Shown: positions 1 to 7,917 of the stretch, piece by piece
Numbering within the stretch: the stretch's first letter is position 1
How the letters are laid out: each line of letters starts with the position of its first letter
DNA from: RYN-230 sp963829725
Lineage (GTDB): Bacteria > Actinomycetota > Actinomycetes > Streptosporangiales > Streptosporangiaceae
Reading direction: 5' to 3'
NCBI GenBank assembly: GCA_963829725.1
Contig: CAWHJW010000003.1
Location: 168,403-232,402 of the forward strand
DNA: 64,000 bases
Made by a program: the position numbers and the translations under genes
Notes under the pieces: generated by a model
Database searches by the model: none
Seen by the model: the letters and a program-made list of their open reading frames with translations, nothing else
Told to the model about the DNA's origin: nothing

Positions 1-1432
1 GCGTCCCTTCCGGGCGGGAGTCGCGGTGAGGGCGGCGTCGCGGGCGACGCCGCGGGTCATCTCGGTGCCGGCGGCCCAGGCGGCGAGTTCCTGCCGGACC
101 AGGCCCGGGGTGCCCGAGCGGAGCATCGGCCCGGTCCCCGGGCCTGGCACCGCGCAGCGGGGCCTTGGCCTCCCGCAGCGCGGTCTCCGACCCGTCCCAC
201 CGCCACTTATAGAGCGTGGCCAGGTCCCGGGCGGGGTACTCGGCGATGTCTGTCAGGTCGGTGACCAGGCAGAACATCTCCGGCACCTCCTGGCCCCCGA
301 CGTCCGCGTAGTACTCGATGACGCGGACGGCCACCGTGACGCCGTCGCCGGACAGTTCCGCGAGGTAGGAGCCGTCCGCCAGGACCGGCGAGGTTCTCCT
401 CAGCGGGATGTCGCTCTTGAGGCGGATCAGCACGTGGGTGCGGGCGATGAGGCGGGCGATCCTTGCCGCGCCGGGAAAGTTCCTGTCCATCAGCCACACC
501 CGGTCCGTGGTGAACAGGTGCGGATAGTCCGTCATGGCCGTGTCCAGGAGCTTCTGCTCGGCGGCGGCCTTGTCCGTGCCGGCCGGGCCGTGCGGCATCC
601 CCAGCAGCGCCCGCGTCGAGGCGTCGTTCAGCGGCAGTGCCCTGACCTGCGGGAACGGCGACGAGTCGTCGCCGGTGCCGACCGAGCCGAACGCGGCCCG
701 GTTCGCCGGGGTGTCCGGCACCCGGATCAGCGTCCCGTCCAGCGACCCGGTCCTCAGCGGCCTGGCCCGCCCGATGATGACCGCCCGCCAGTCCCGGTCC
801 TCATGCTCGGCCCAGGACGCGCCCAGCACGATGGCCTGCAGTTCCTCCAGCGGCTCCGGGCCCAGGGCGTTCCGCCAGTCCCCGCACGCCCGCGCCGACG
901 CCGGCACCCAGGCCCGCGCCCACGGCACCATGGCCAGGTCCCCGGCCAGCGCGATGACTGCCTCCCGGACGTCCGCGTCCGGCATCAGCGTCATCAGCAC
1001 CACGACACGGATCATGAACGCCCTGGTCAGCAGCCGCTTCCGCTCCCCTTTAACGAACTGCTTCCGGAGCGCGGCCCGTTCCGCGACCTGGCCGATCACC
1101 CCCGGCCCTGCCTGGCGGTCCAGCCATTCCTCCGCCGGGCCGAGTGTCGCGTGCTCAGCCGGGCTGCCCTGCGCCTGAACCCGCCCGTCCCGCCGGACCC
1201 GCGCCGGAGCGACCGCCACGACCTTGCAGAACACCGTCACCTCACCCGACCGGATCCGCACCGTCCCCCCGATGACCAGCGCCGACCGGTCACCAGCCCC
1301 GACTGGCGCGCCGTTCCGCAGCGGCGACGTCACGTCCGCCAGCCGGAACGCGACCGTCAGCCCGCCTCCAGGAACCTCCCCGGCATCAGCGCCTTCGCTG
1401 GCAGCACGCGACGGAACACGGTAGACATTCAC
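1..1432 (-). pseudogene. IS4-family transposase, frameshifted and cut by the window edge
   Basis: Reading the minus strand from a GTG at 1432 gives a long open frame with the features of actinomycete IS4-family DDE transposases that carry the IS4 N-terminal domain. The first aspartate lies in SLDGTLIRVPDT, the second in WLMDRNFPGAAR, and the C-terminal signature is LYKWRWDGSETALREAK. Just after this signature the family continues with a Gly/Pro stretch and LVRQELAAW. Here that continuation sits in another frame, because the run at about 136-142 appears to carry one extra G (minus strand). The gene leaves the window at position 1, so its end cannot be judged. It is either a frameshifted copy or a sequencing indel. 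Family assignment is confident from motif recall, not from a search. Confidence 0.8.
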
Positions 1433-1434
1433 AA

Positions 1435-1488
1435 GAGGCTCCTGGCTGGAACGGCGACGTCGAGAATCCCCCTTCTACCAGGAGCCTC
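1435..1488 (-). promoter_or_regulatory. Inverted repeat abutting the IS4 transposase start
   Basis: GAGGCTCCTGG (1435-1445) and CCAGGAGCCTC (1478-1488) are perfect 11-bp inverted arms with a 32-nt loop. On the coding (minus) strand the 3' arm contains the AGGAG that would serve as ribosome binding site and ends two bases before the GTG start. A transcript entering from outside could fold and hide the start. It may instead be part of the left terminal structure of the element. Confidence 0.6.
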
Positions 1489-1582
1489 GCCTGTCCCGCC
1501 GGACACCACCACAACACGCCCTCAGCCAGGAACAATCACCCAGCGTGGCCAGAAGAGGGACAACCCCCGAATCGCTTTGCCC

Positions 1583-1777
1583 TTAAGCCGCTGGCATTGC
1601 CACCTGGGCGGCCTCCGGGCCGCTGACTACCCGGACCGTCCATTTCACTTTCAGCCCGCCCACGTTATCCATTCCATCCCTATAATAGCCGTAAATGGCT
1701 CCCCGTAGAATATCGGCCGGTAAATGCCCGGCATGTTCTTTATCCCCGGCAGTATCTTTCTCTGGTCCGGTTTCCAT
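1583..1777 (-). CDS. Small hypothetical protein (64 aa)
   Basis: An open frame begins with METGPEKDTAGDKEHAG and ends in VSGPEAAQVAMPAA. The ATG at 1777 is chosen because AGGAAGGGGG lies just upstream; a longer frame reading from 1840 lacks such a site. The middle is soluble and mixed in composition (ADILRGAIYGYYRDGMDN, then a beta-like LKVKWTVRVV). No family is recognised. It lies downstream of the transfer operon on the same strand, where AICE-type elements often carry short accessory genes. Confidence 0.5.
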   Translation of the reverse strand: METGPEKDTAGDKEHAGHLPADILRGAIYGYYRDGMDNVGGLKVKWTVRVVSGPEAAQVAMPAA

Positions 1778-1905
1778 CAGGTGACCCCCTTCCTGCCTGC
1801 GGCTTCCCTGCCCGCCGACGTGCGCGCACTGCCTGGGCATGTGCGCATTCCCTGGCGCGGGAATGGGTTAGCGGGGTGGTGCCCGGCCATTGTCCAGCCG
1901 GGAGC

Positions 1906-2070
1906 GGCGGGTGGTTGTTTGACCGGTGTCCTGGCATGGGCTGGGAGAGCGGGCGGCCATACCCTGGCCCGGTGGGGAGGCCGGGCGTTCCGGCGCGCCG
2001 CTTTCAGCTCGGCCTGGCCGCCCGCTCTGAGGGGCCCGGCCCATGCCAGGTGGTTAAAGAACCACCCGCC
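1906..2070. repeat. Long imperfect inverted repeat with nested hairpin
   Basis: The arms 1906-1959 and 2015-2070 are imperfect inverted copies sharing GCGGGTGGTT, CTGGCATGGG and AGAGCGGGCGGCCA with small gaps between them. The right arm holds a tight hairpin of its own (GGTGGTT, AAAG loop, AACCACC, 2049-2066). It lies just downstream of the J-domain gene. It could be a terminator, a transfer or replication site, or a small structured RNA; the sequence does not decide. Confidence 0.55.
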
Positions 2071-2107
2071 GCGCCCCTGAACGCGCACACCCGGTACCAC
2101 CGCGTGC

Positions 2108-2599
2108 TCACCGTCCTGGTGGCGGGGCGAGATCTCCCCGCGCGGTAAGCCCGGCCCACATGGCCAGGCCGGTGATCACGCCTGCGGCGGCGGGGCCGCC
2201 TGCCCCGGAGCGCGCTGCGATCACCGCGAGCACGGCGGCGGCGAGGAGGCGCAGGGCCAGGTGCCAGGGACGGCCGTGGCGGATGCGGGCGGGGACCAGG
2301 GACAGCGCGCGGGCCGCATGAGCGCCGGGCCGGCCCGGGGCGGCCTTGGCCCTGCGAATGGCCGAGGGCGGGGCGGCGGCCATCAGGTCGGCGTATGCCT
2401 CCGACCGGCCCCACGCCGTGCGCAGCGCCGCGTAGGCGGCGGACGCTGCGGCGTAGACGGCGGGGTTCCCGCCGTCCGGCCGGTCCGGGTGGGTGGCGGC
2501 GGCCACCTTCCGCCATGCGGCGCGAACCTGATCGTCGGACAGGTCGGGCCGGGCGGGCAGCCCGAGCGCGGCGAACGGGTCAGCGGACGGGCTGGTCAC
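2108..2599 (-). CDS. J-domain membrane protein of the transfer operon
   Basis: The N-terminal part is a short DnaJ-type J domain: FAALGL at the start, a positively charged helix (RAAWRKVAAA), the HPD motif at residues 37-39 (ATHPDRPDGG) and a following YAALRTAW helix. Two hydrophobic segments follow (around LALRLLAAAVLAVIAAR and GVITGLAMWAGLTA), so the J domain should be membrane-tethered. There is no zinc-finger or substrate-binding domain, so it is a class III J protein. The GTG start at 2599 overlaps the stop of the upstream translocase by GTGA, implying coupled translation. Its role is unknown; recruiting Hsp70 to a membrane complex is inference. Confidence 0.75.
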   Translation of the reverse strand: MTSPSADPFAALGLPARPDLSDDQVRAAWRKVAAATHPDRPDGGNPAVYAAASAAYAALRTAWGRSEAYADLMAAAPPSAIRRAKAAPGRPGAHAARALSLVPARIRHGRPWHLALRLLAAAVLAVIAARSGAGGPAAAGVITGLAMWAGLTARGDLAPPPGR

Positions 2600-4470
2600 T
2601 TGCGGGCCTCCTGCCGGAACGCGTCATCCAGTGCGGCCGGGGCGGCCGGTGGCCGGGGTTCCGGTCCTGCTTCCGCCCGTGCGGCCGGGATGACGGCGGC
2701 GGGCGCTGGCTGGGGCGGTGCTGGCGGGAGCGGCAGAGGTGAGGGATGCGGGCGGGCGATCTGGACCCAGGTGCAGCCGCCGCCATGGATGTAGGCGGCC
2801 TGCCCGGTGTCCAGGCCCCTGGCTATCTGCGGATCGACGGTCCAGGCGTGCTGGATGCGGGAGGAGCCCTCGTCGCCCCACATGCCGCCGATGACCTTGG
2901 TGGCGGTCTCCACGATCCGCCGTGTTCCGGCCAGCTCACACACGGGCTGGGGGTAGGGGGTGCGCAGCAGCCACAGGCCGCCATCAGCGGTGGCGGCGAT
3001 CCGGTACCGCTCATCCTCATCGTTGCCGAGTCCCTGCCAGGACTGCGCGGAGACCTGCACGCCGATGCCCAGCGACCGGCCGCGTTCATACAACTGCCAC
3101 AGCGGGACCTTGCCGGATACCGCCGAGTAGTCGTCGCAGGCGAGCAGGATCGTGCGGGACTCGGTGTCGCGGCTGGTGGCCAGCGCGGCGGCCAGCTCAG
3201 TTAAGGCCATAGCTTGTGCTTCGGCGACGGTCTGCTCGCGGGTGCCTTCGAGGATGAAATACCAGGCATCCGCCTCGGCCAGCGTGCCCGGCCCGTCCAG
3301 GCCAGGACCGAGCCGGGACAAGAGAGTCCGGTAGCGCAGGCTGATATCGGGCAGGGTGTTTCGGGCGGCACGGACAGCGGCCAGCCGGGGCGGGTCGCCG
3401 GCGTAGACGGCCCCCAGCCACGCCACGTCGAGCCGGGCCAGGAACTCGGTCCCGCCGGCGGGCGGGCCGGCTGGGGCGGTGACGGCGAGGGTGAGGACGG
3501 CCTGGGTGATGTCGGCGTAGTAGGCAGCGTTCCCAGTGCCGGTCTCCAGCATCTGGAACAGCGTCACCGCGAGGTCGCGGGGCGGCAGCGCCCAGAGCGA
3601 GACGGTGGCTTCATCGGGCCAGACCGCGACCCGCCCGGCGCCGGTCGCGTGCAGGAGGCGGCGGGTGCGGGCGGCTTTGGCGCGGGAGTCGGGGCCGCCT
3701 TTGCAGTCCAGGACGAGCAGCAGCGGGCGCGGCGCACCGGCCGTCAGGTGCGCGGTGCGGGCGGCGGCGTACCACCCGGCCCAGGTGCGCATCATGAGGT
3801 TCGTCTTCCCCGACCCGGAGGAACCAAGGACCACCTGGTGGCGTCCCATCGCCGTATACGGGATCGCGTGCACCGGGTGCCAGCGGTGGCCCACGGCGCG
3901 GATGGTCGCGCCCATCACCACCCGGCCCTGCCCGTTGGTCAGCGGGACCGAACCGGGGGCGGTGATGCGGGCGCGGGCGCTGCGGGCCTGCCGTTGCCAT
4001 TGCCGGGCGTCGAAGGCGACGGGGGCGGTGGCGGTGCGGCCGGTCAGGCCGGTTTCGAGGGTGTAGATCCGCCAGGCCCAGGCCAGCGCCGCGGTGGCCA
4101 GCCCGGCTGGGACGGCGAGCGGCGCGCAGAGCACCACGGCGGGCACCAGCCGCGCGGCGTGGGCCAGGTGCCAGGCGTAGCGCCAGTCGTGCACCGGGAC
4201 CAGGGCCAGGGTGGTCCAGGTGCGGACCTGCACGGCCCGCCCCGCCAGGTAGACGCCGGTCATGGGCAGTGCCCAGGCGGCGGCCCGCCACAGCTTCGCG
4301 GGGGGCCAGCCGCGCAGCCACGCCCCGGCGAACGCGACGGCGGCGACGACGGTGACCGGCGCGGCGGCCACGAGGATCGCGGCGGTGACCAGCCAGCGCA
4401 GCACCCGCCACGCGGCGCGCAGGCTCCACAGGAGGAGGTGGAAGCGGAGGTAGGCCCAGAATGTGATCAT
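2596..4470 (-). CDS. FtsK/SpoIIIE-like DNA translocase (TraB-type conjugation protein)
   Basis: The 624-residue protein starts at the ATG at 4470, which overlaps the previous gene's stop (ATGA). Hydrophobic segments lie at about 28-50, 62-80 and 108-133. Then comes an ATPase with Walker A GSSGSGKT (216-223) and Walker B LLLVLDCKGG (Asp near 255). Later segments are typical of actinomycete transfer proteins: RTILLACDDYSAVSG, an ERGRSLGIGVQVSAQSWQGL block that serves as sensor, and a Pro/Ala-rich tail. TraB-type proteins move double-stranded DNA between mycelia in Streptomyces plasmids and AICEs. The same open frame runs further upstream to 4983, but that stretch overlaps the real upstream gene and is a shadow. 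Confidence 0.85.
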   Translation of the reverse strand: MITFWAYLRFHLLLWSLRAAWRVLRWLVTAAILVAAAPVTVVAAVAFAGAWLRGWPPAKLWRAAAWALPMTGVYLAGRAVQVRTWTTLALVPVHDWRYAWHLAHAARLVPAVVLCAPLAVPAGLATAALAWAWRIYTLETGLTGRTATAPVAFDARQWQRQARSARARITAPGSVPLTNGQGRVVMGATIRAVGHRWHPVHAIPYTAMGRHQVVLGSSGSGKTNLMMRTWAGWYAAARTAHLTAGAPRPLLLVLDCKGGPDSRAKAARTRRLLHATGAGRVAVWPDEATVSLWALPPRDLAVTLFQMLETGTGNAAYYADITQAVLTLAVTAPAGPPAGGTEFLARLDVAWLGAVYAGDPPRLAAVRAARNTLPDISLRYRTLLSRLGPGLDGPGTLAEADAWYFILEGTREQTVAEAQAMALTELAAALATSRDTESRTILLACDDYSAVSGKVPLWQLYERGRSLGIGVQVSAQSWQGLGNDEDERYRIAATADGGLWLLRTPYPQPVCELAGTRRIVETATKVIGGMWGDEGSSRIQHAWTVDPQIARGLDTGQAAYIHGGGCTWVQIARPHPSPLPLPPAPPQPAPAAVIPAARAEAGPEPRPPAAPAALDDAFRQEARK

Positions 4471-5207
4471 GTGGCTTCCGGGGGCAGGTCGCGGATGGTC
4501 ATCCGGGCTTGCAGGGGTGCGGGCAGGGTGGCGGCGGCGCGCTGAACGACGCTGCGGGCGCGGGGGCTGGTGAGGTAGACGGCCCGGTCGTAGCGGGGCC
4601 GGTCGTGACGCGGTGCGCCCGGGGTGTAGCCGCGCCGCCGGTCCAGCAGTCCGTGCATGATCGTGGCGGTGCGGGCCAGTGGCTTGGGTGTCAGCTCGAC
4701 TTCGATGGCCCACCGTTCGCCGGGGTAGGGGCTGGCGGGAGTTTCGGGCCAGGACACTTCGGCGTCGGGGATGTGGCCGGTGGCGACTCGGCCGCCGATC
4801 GCGGCGCGGATCCGCCGCTCGGAGCGCCACCACGGTGCCCCGGCTTGCCCGGCGTCGCTGGATTCCAGCGCGAGGCGGGCGGCCAGGACAGCGCGCAGGT
4901 GCGCCAGCCGCCCCAGGGACGGCGGCGTGGCGGCGAACCCTAGCCCGGTGACGGTGAGGCCGGTGCGGGTGAGCCAGCACCATGCCGGGCCGGGTCCGAG
5001 CCGCCCGGTCTCGGCGTATCCGGCGGCGCGCCAGCGGGCGGTGATGCCGCGCAGCCGGTCCTCACGCACGCGCAGGAACCAGGCGAGCAGGTCGTAGGGG
5101 GCGCCGTACATTTCCCCGCACAGCATCAGCCCGGCGATATCCCGGTCACTGACGCGGTGTTGTCGGACACTCAAGATGAGCATGGCGGCGTCACTGAGCA
5201 TGAGCAT
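4467..5207 (-). CDS. Replication-relaxation family protein
   Basis: The protein resembles the Replic_Relax family that precedes tra genes in actinomycete plasmids and integrative elements. It has an N-terminal winged-helix-like part (LSDAAMLILSVRQHRVSDRD, YDLLAWFLRVREDRLRGITARW), then WAIEVELTPK in a nuclease-like beta core and YDRAVYLTSPRARSVV near the end. The in-frame stop directly before the first ATG (5207) fixes the maximum length, but no good ribosome site is seen. The ATGs at 5201 or 5180 are possible, and the N-terminus may be slightly eroded. It is coupled to the translocase gene. Confidence 0.75.
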   Translation of the reverse strand: MLMLSDAAMLILSVRQHRVSDRDIAGLMLCGEMYGAPYDLLAWFLRVREDRLRGITARWRAAGYAETGRLGPGPAWCWLTRTGLTVTGLGFAATPPSLGRLAHLRAVLAARLALESSDAGQAGAPWWRSERRIRAAIGGRVATGHIPDAEVSWPETPASPYPGERWAIEVELTPKPLARTATIMHGLLDRRRGYTPGAPRHDRPRYDRAVYLTSPRARSVVQRAAATLPAPLQARMTIRDLPPEAT

Positions 5208-5610
5208 CTAGAAACGGGCATTCCGGGCGTGCTGGAGTGCGGTGATGCTCGGGGTGTCGCCGGGATGCTCACGCTGGCGGTTCTGCTCGCGGTGGATGTC
5301 GCAGGTTCTCCGGGGGTCCCCAGCCTGTCGTACGACGTTGCACCAGACCCTTCGCGGAGAGCTTTTTGCAGCACGTCTTCAGGGGTGTGGTGCTCGTTTT
5401 CGCTGCTGCTCTGACGCCTGCTGTCGCTGGACAGGTCGCTTCGTGCAACGCCTGTGGTGTGACTACCCGATTTTGATCAATCGCTGACCTGCTGGAACCG
5501 TCACAACGTCCATTTCGTCCTGGTCTGGACCCCCAGAGAATGCCGGGTGCTCATGGTGAGCGTCGGCGGCCGGTTCCGGGCATGGGGATGCCCGGGACGG
5601 GGCTGGGGGA
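5208..5610. other. Non-coding stretch upstream of the transfer operon
   Basis: No convincing gene is seen in either strand; short frames here lack ribosome sites and family features. It should contain the promoter of the minus-strand transfer operon, but no clear -10/-35 pair could be picked. Confidence 0.4.
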
Positions 5611-6216
5611 TCAGCTGCCAGGCGCGGGCGTGAGAGCGGCAGCGAGGCCGAACCGGCCGGCCAGCGCCTCCAGGTCCGCCTCTGCCCAGCCGTGCCACCT
5701 GACCGCGGCCACCGCGCACGCGGCGACCAGGGCCAGCGCGTCGCCCAGCAGGGACCCGGCCGGCCCCGGCGGGCAGGGGTCACGGCCCTCGGGGGTCTCG
5801 ATGACGGCGGCGAGGCGGCCGAACTCAGCCGTGGCCTCCGCCAGCATCCGGCCGGCCCGCTCCCGGAGGCGGCGCAGCCAGCCCTGCACGGTCGCGGCCG
5901 GGACGCCCAGATCCGCGCCGATCCGGGCCGCTCCCGCCCCGTGCAGGACGTGCGCGGCGGCCGCCCGTGCGATCACCCCGACGGCGTCCGCCCGCCTGGG
6001 CGCCGACCACGATGGCAGCAGGATGTGCGTCGCCCCGCATGAGCGGCACCGCCCCCGCCGGGGCCGCAGCCGGCGCCGCTCGCCGCCGGTCCCACGGATG
6101 ATCCGCTCCCGCCCGTAGCCCCACGCCCGCAGCCGCCCGGTCCCGCACGAGGGGCAGGCCAGCACGCCGGACGCCAGGTCCACGGACGCAGCGTCCGCAT
6201 CGGCGCACAGCAGCAC
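5611..6216 (-). CDS. DUF6431-type zinc-ribbon/HTH protein
   Basis: Two cysteine pairs near the N-terminus (ACPSCGTGRLRAWGYGRE and GRCRSCGATHILLPSW) form a zinc-ribbon-like unit. A helix-turn-helix follows (ARIGADLGVPAATVQGWLRRL), then an Ala-rich helical tail. This arrangement matches the DUF6431 proteins found beside transposases and integrative elements in actinomycetes, usually near 200 residues as here. The GTG start at 6216 has GGAAGGGAAGG upstream. A sequence-specific DNA-binding or recombination-linked role is inference. Confidence 0.7.
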   Translation of the reverse strand: MLLCADADAASVDLASGVLACPSCGTGRLRAWGYGRERIIRGTGGERRRLRPRRGRCRSCGATHILLPSWSAPRRADAVGVIARAAAAHVLHGAGAARIGADLGVPAATVQGWLRRLRERAGRMLAEATAEFGRLAAVIETPEGRDPCPPGPAGSLLGDALALVAACAVAAVRWHGWAEADLEALAGRFGLAAALTPAPGS

Positions 6217-6725
6217 GGCGGCCTTCCCTTCCGGTCACGGATCCACGGTCCCTGGCGGATGAGACTGCCGCCAGGGGCGGTTCGTGTTGCAGGCTGCCGC
6301 CCCGGCCGCCGCCCCGCAACCCGAACCAGCCACCAGCAGGGGAAACGACACCATGAGCATCCGCGGGCACCGCCACAGCGCCGTAACCGGCGGCGGGACG
6401 CCCGGTGCTCACGGTGTCGTCGGGCACAAAACCAGGAATCCGCCGCTCACCCCAGGCCGGCACGCTCACCTTGAACGACGCCAGTCATCGATTTCAAGCT
6501 CAAGAAGAATGACGCCTAACACGCGGACGATCCCGGCGTCGGATCGCCGGGCGGGCGAGGACGCTCCGGGGATGGTGGGGGTGGCCTGGTGCATGGAGGG
6601 TCCGCCTATCTCCCTCCTGTGCGGCCAGTGTGCCTGGCGGTCACCCGGGCGCGCCACCATGCGGTCAGGCGCCTGACCAGGCATGCAAGGCTTGCGTCAA
6701 GCGGAATGCAAGGATTCCGGGACGC
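6217..6725. other. Stretch with only doubtful short ORFs
   Basis: Two weak candidates exist. A plus-strand frame begins MSIRGHRHSAVTGG near 6353 after AGCAGGGGAAA. A minus-strand frame ends ILLELEIDDWRRSR at 6466, starting at either 6684 or the internal ATG near 6594. Neither has a recognisable family or codon pattern strong enough to call as a gene. Confidence 0.35.
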
Positions 6726-6980
6726 TCAGGGTTGCCGGGCGGGAGTGAGGCGGGCGGGTTCTTCGCCGAGCGCGGCGGCGAGGCGGCCGAGGGTGCGGCA
6801 CCGGCACGGTGCGGCGGGGGCCCGTTCGAGGCGCCGCATGGTGGTCAGGCTGATGCCGGCCTGCCCGGCGAGTTGTTCCTGGGACAGCCCACGCTGGCGG
6901 CGTAACTGCCGCAGCCGCCCGCCGTCCAGGACGGTGGTCCAGCGTTGCGCCCGGTGGCGGGGGCTGCGCGGACCAGTCAT
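6726..6980 (-). CDS. XRE-family helix-turn-helix regulator
   Basis: An 84-residue protein consists almost wholly of a Cro/CI-type HTH: LRQLRRQRGLSQEQLAGQAG, then ISLTTMRRLERA as recognition helix and LGRLAAALG. The start overlaps the stop of the upstream gene by four bases, so the two are cotranscribed and probably coupled. Small XRE proteins paired with a short partner are common on mobile elements as repressors or antitoxins. The DNA target is unknown; the palindrome at 7326-7349 is the obvious candidate. Confidence 0.8.
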   Translation of the reverse strand: MTGPRSPRHRAQRWTTVLDGGRLRQLRRQRGLSQEQLAGQAGISLTTMRRLERAPAAPCRCRTLGRLAAALGEEPARLTPARQP

Positions 6981-7318
6981 CGTGCTTCGCCGGGCGGCAG
7001 GGTGCGCTCCATCGCGACTCCCGGTCCGCTCGCGTCGGTCAGCGCGGCGAGCAGTTCGGGTAAGTCGGGGGTGACGAGGGTGTGGGGGCGGGCGCCGGGG
7101 TGGCGGGACCGGGCGACGTAGACGGCGTGGCCGGAGGTGAGTTCCCGCCAGATCTTGTGGCCGGGGAATTCACGCCGGGCCTTCATCAGCGCCTCGGCCT
7201 CCGCTGCCAGGCTGGCGTCTGGATGACTGCTGTCTTGCGGGCCGGCTCGGCCGGGGGGCGCGGCGGGTGCGGAGGGCTCGGGGTAACGGGTGCCGAATGA
7301 CTGGGGATGACCGCTCAT
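6977..7318 (-). CDS. Hypothetical protein paired with the XRE regulator
   Basis: A 113-residue protein with a disordered Pro/Ala-rich first 40 residues is followed by a compact part (EAEALMKARREFPGHKIWRE, HAVYVARSRHPGARPHTLVT, DLPELLAALTDA). The short beta-like strands with alternating basic residues could be nucleic-acid binding, but no named family is recognised. It heads the two-gene unit with the XRE regulator and lies divergent to the GntR gene. Such partner genes commonly sit with XRE proteins on actinomycete elements; a toxin role is possible but unsupported. Confidence 0.65.
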   Translation of the reverse strand: MSGHPQSFGTRYPEPSAPAAPPGRAGPQDSSHPDASLAAEAEALMKARREFPGHKIWRELTSGHAVYVARSRHPGARPHTLVTPDLPELLAALTDASGPGVAMERTLPPGEAR

Positions 7319-7325
7319 ACCCGAA

Positions 7326-7349
7326 TGCTATAGCAACTATGTTAGCTAT
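7326..7349. promoter_or_regulatory. Palindromic operator candidate between divergent regulators
   Basis: The 58-bp gap between the XRE unit and the GntR gene contains TGCTATAGCA (7326-7335), a perfect 10-bp palindrome. Its second half also forms a wider inverted repeat with the downstream copy (ATAGC 7330-7334, GCTAT 7345-7349). It is AT-richer than its surroundings and placed to control both directions. Confidence 0.5.
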
Positions 7350-7375
7350 GGCAGACATGGACTGGAAATCCTGCC

Positions 7376-7651
7376 ATGACCAGCACGGTTACCTTGATCG
7401 GCATGGGACGGTATGTGATCGACGTGCACGCGCCGGAGCCGAGTTATCTTCAGCTCGCTTCCCAGTTGCGTGCCCGGATCCAGTCTGGGGAGATCGGCCC
7501 GCGTGAGGCGCTGCCCTCGATCACGTACCTGACCGGTGAGACCGGCCTGGCTGTCGGCACCGTCCGCAAGGCCATCGGCGTCCTTGTCGATGAAGGGCTG
7601 GCGTACACGGTGCCCGGCAGGGGAACCTTCGCCAGCCCCCGCAAGAGCTGA
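7376..7651 (+). CDS. Small GntR-family regulator (HTH only)
   Basis: The 91-residue protein is a lone GntR winged helix: PSYLQLASQLRARIQSGEIG, PSITYLTGETGLAVGTVRKA (recognition helix) and a wing VDEGLAYTVPGRGTF. There is no ligand-binding domain, which matches the KorSA-type regulators of pSAM2-like elements that restrain transfer and replication genes. The first ATG is used after GGAAATCCTGCC; an internal ATG ten codons in is possible. It is transcribed away from the XRE unit and lies beside the structured region that follows. Confidence 0.8.
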   Translation: MTSTVTLIGMGRYVIDVHAPEPSYLQLASQLRARIQSGEIGPREALPSITYLTGETGLAVGTVRKAIGVLVDEGLAYTVPGRGTFASPRKS

Positions 7652-7755
7652 CCAACGCTGGCACGCGCCCGCCCTGCCTGGCCTGAGCCACGGTTTCGGC
7701 CTGTGCCCCCGGACGTTCCGCCTCAGCCACGGCATTGCTCAGCCACGGTAGCTGT

Positions 7756-7772
7756 GGCCCGCGAAGCGGGCC
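7756..7772. repeat. GNA-type hairpin
   Basis: GGCCCGC and GCGGGCC flank a GAA triloop. A second GAA-loop hairpin of similar size lies at 7871-7887 (TACGAGC, GAA, GCTCGTA). Three copies of AGCCACGG lie just upstream between about 7684 and 7749. Confidence 0.6.
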
Positions 7773-7808
7773 CTCGGGCGGGCCCGGAGGGGTGACAGGG
7801 AAGGGGGT

Positions 7809-7870
7809 GCGGGGGAAACCGTGAGGGGAACCCTGGGGCTGTGGGGAAGGGTTCCCCTGGTTTCCCCCGC
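7809..7870. repeat. Two-tier long inverted repeat
   Basis: The outer arms GCGGGGGAAACC (7809-7820) and GGTTTCCCCCGC (7859-7870) are perfect complements. The inner arms AGGGGAACCCT (7824-7834) and AGGGTTCCCCT (7848-7858) are too. Together they make a 23-bp stem broken by a 3-nt one-sided bulge, with a 13-nt loop. Confidence 0.75.
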
Positions 7871-7917
7871 TACGAGCGAAGCTCGTACACGCCTGCCTCC
7901 GCCACCAGCACACGTAA

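Noticed and set aside
26..1708. Long plus-strand open frame covering the first 1.7 kb
   Set aside because: It is Arg/Pro-rich and antisense to clear IS4 transposase motifs; no ribosome site or family.
4471..4983. N-terminal extension of the TraB-like frame
   Set aside because: It overlaps the replication-relaxation gene and is low-complexity Arg/Pro; the ATGA-coupled start at 4470 is much better.
5825..6469. Minus-strand frame starting MSVPAWGERRIPGFV
   Set aside because: The first 80 residues look plausible, but most of it is a shadow of the DUF6431 gene and no family fits.
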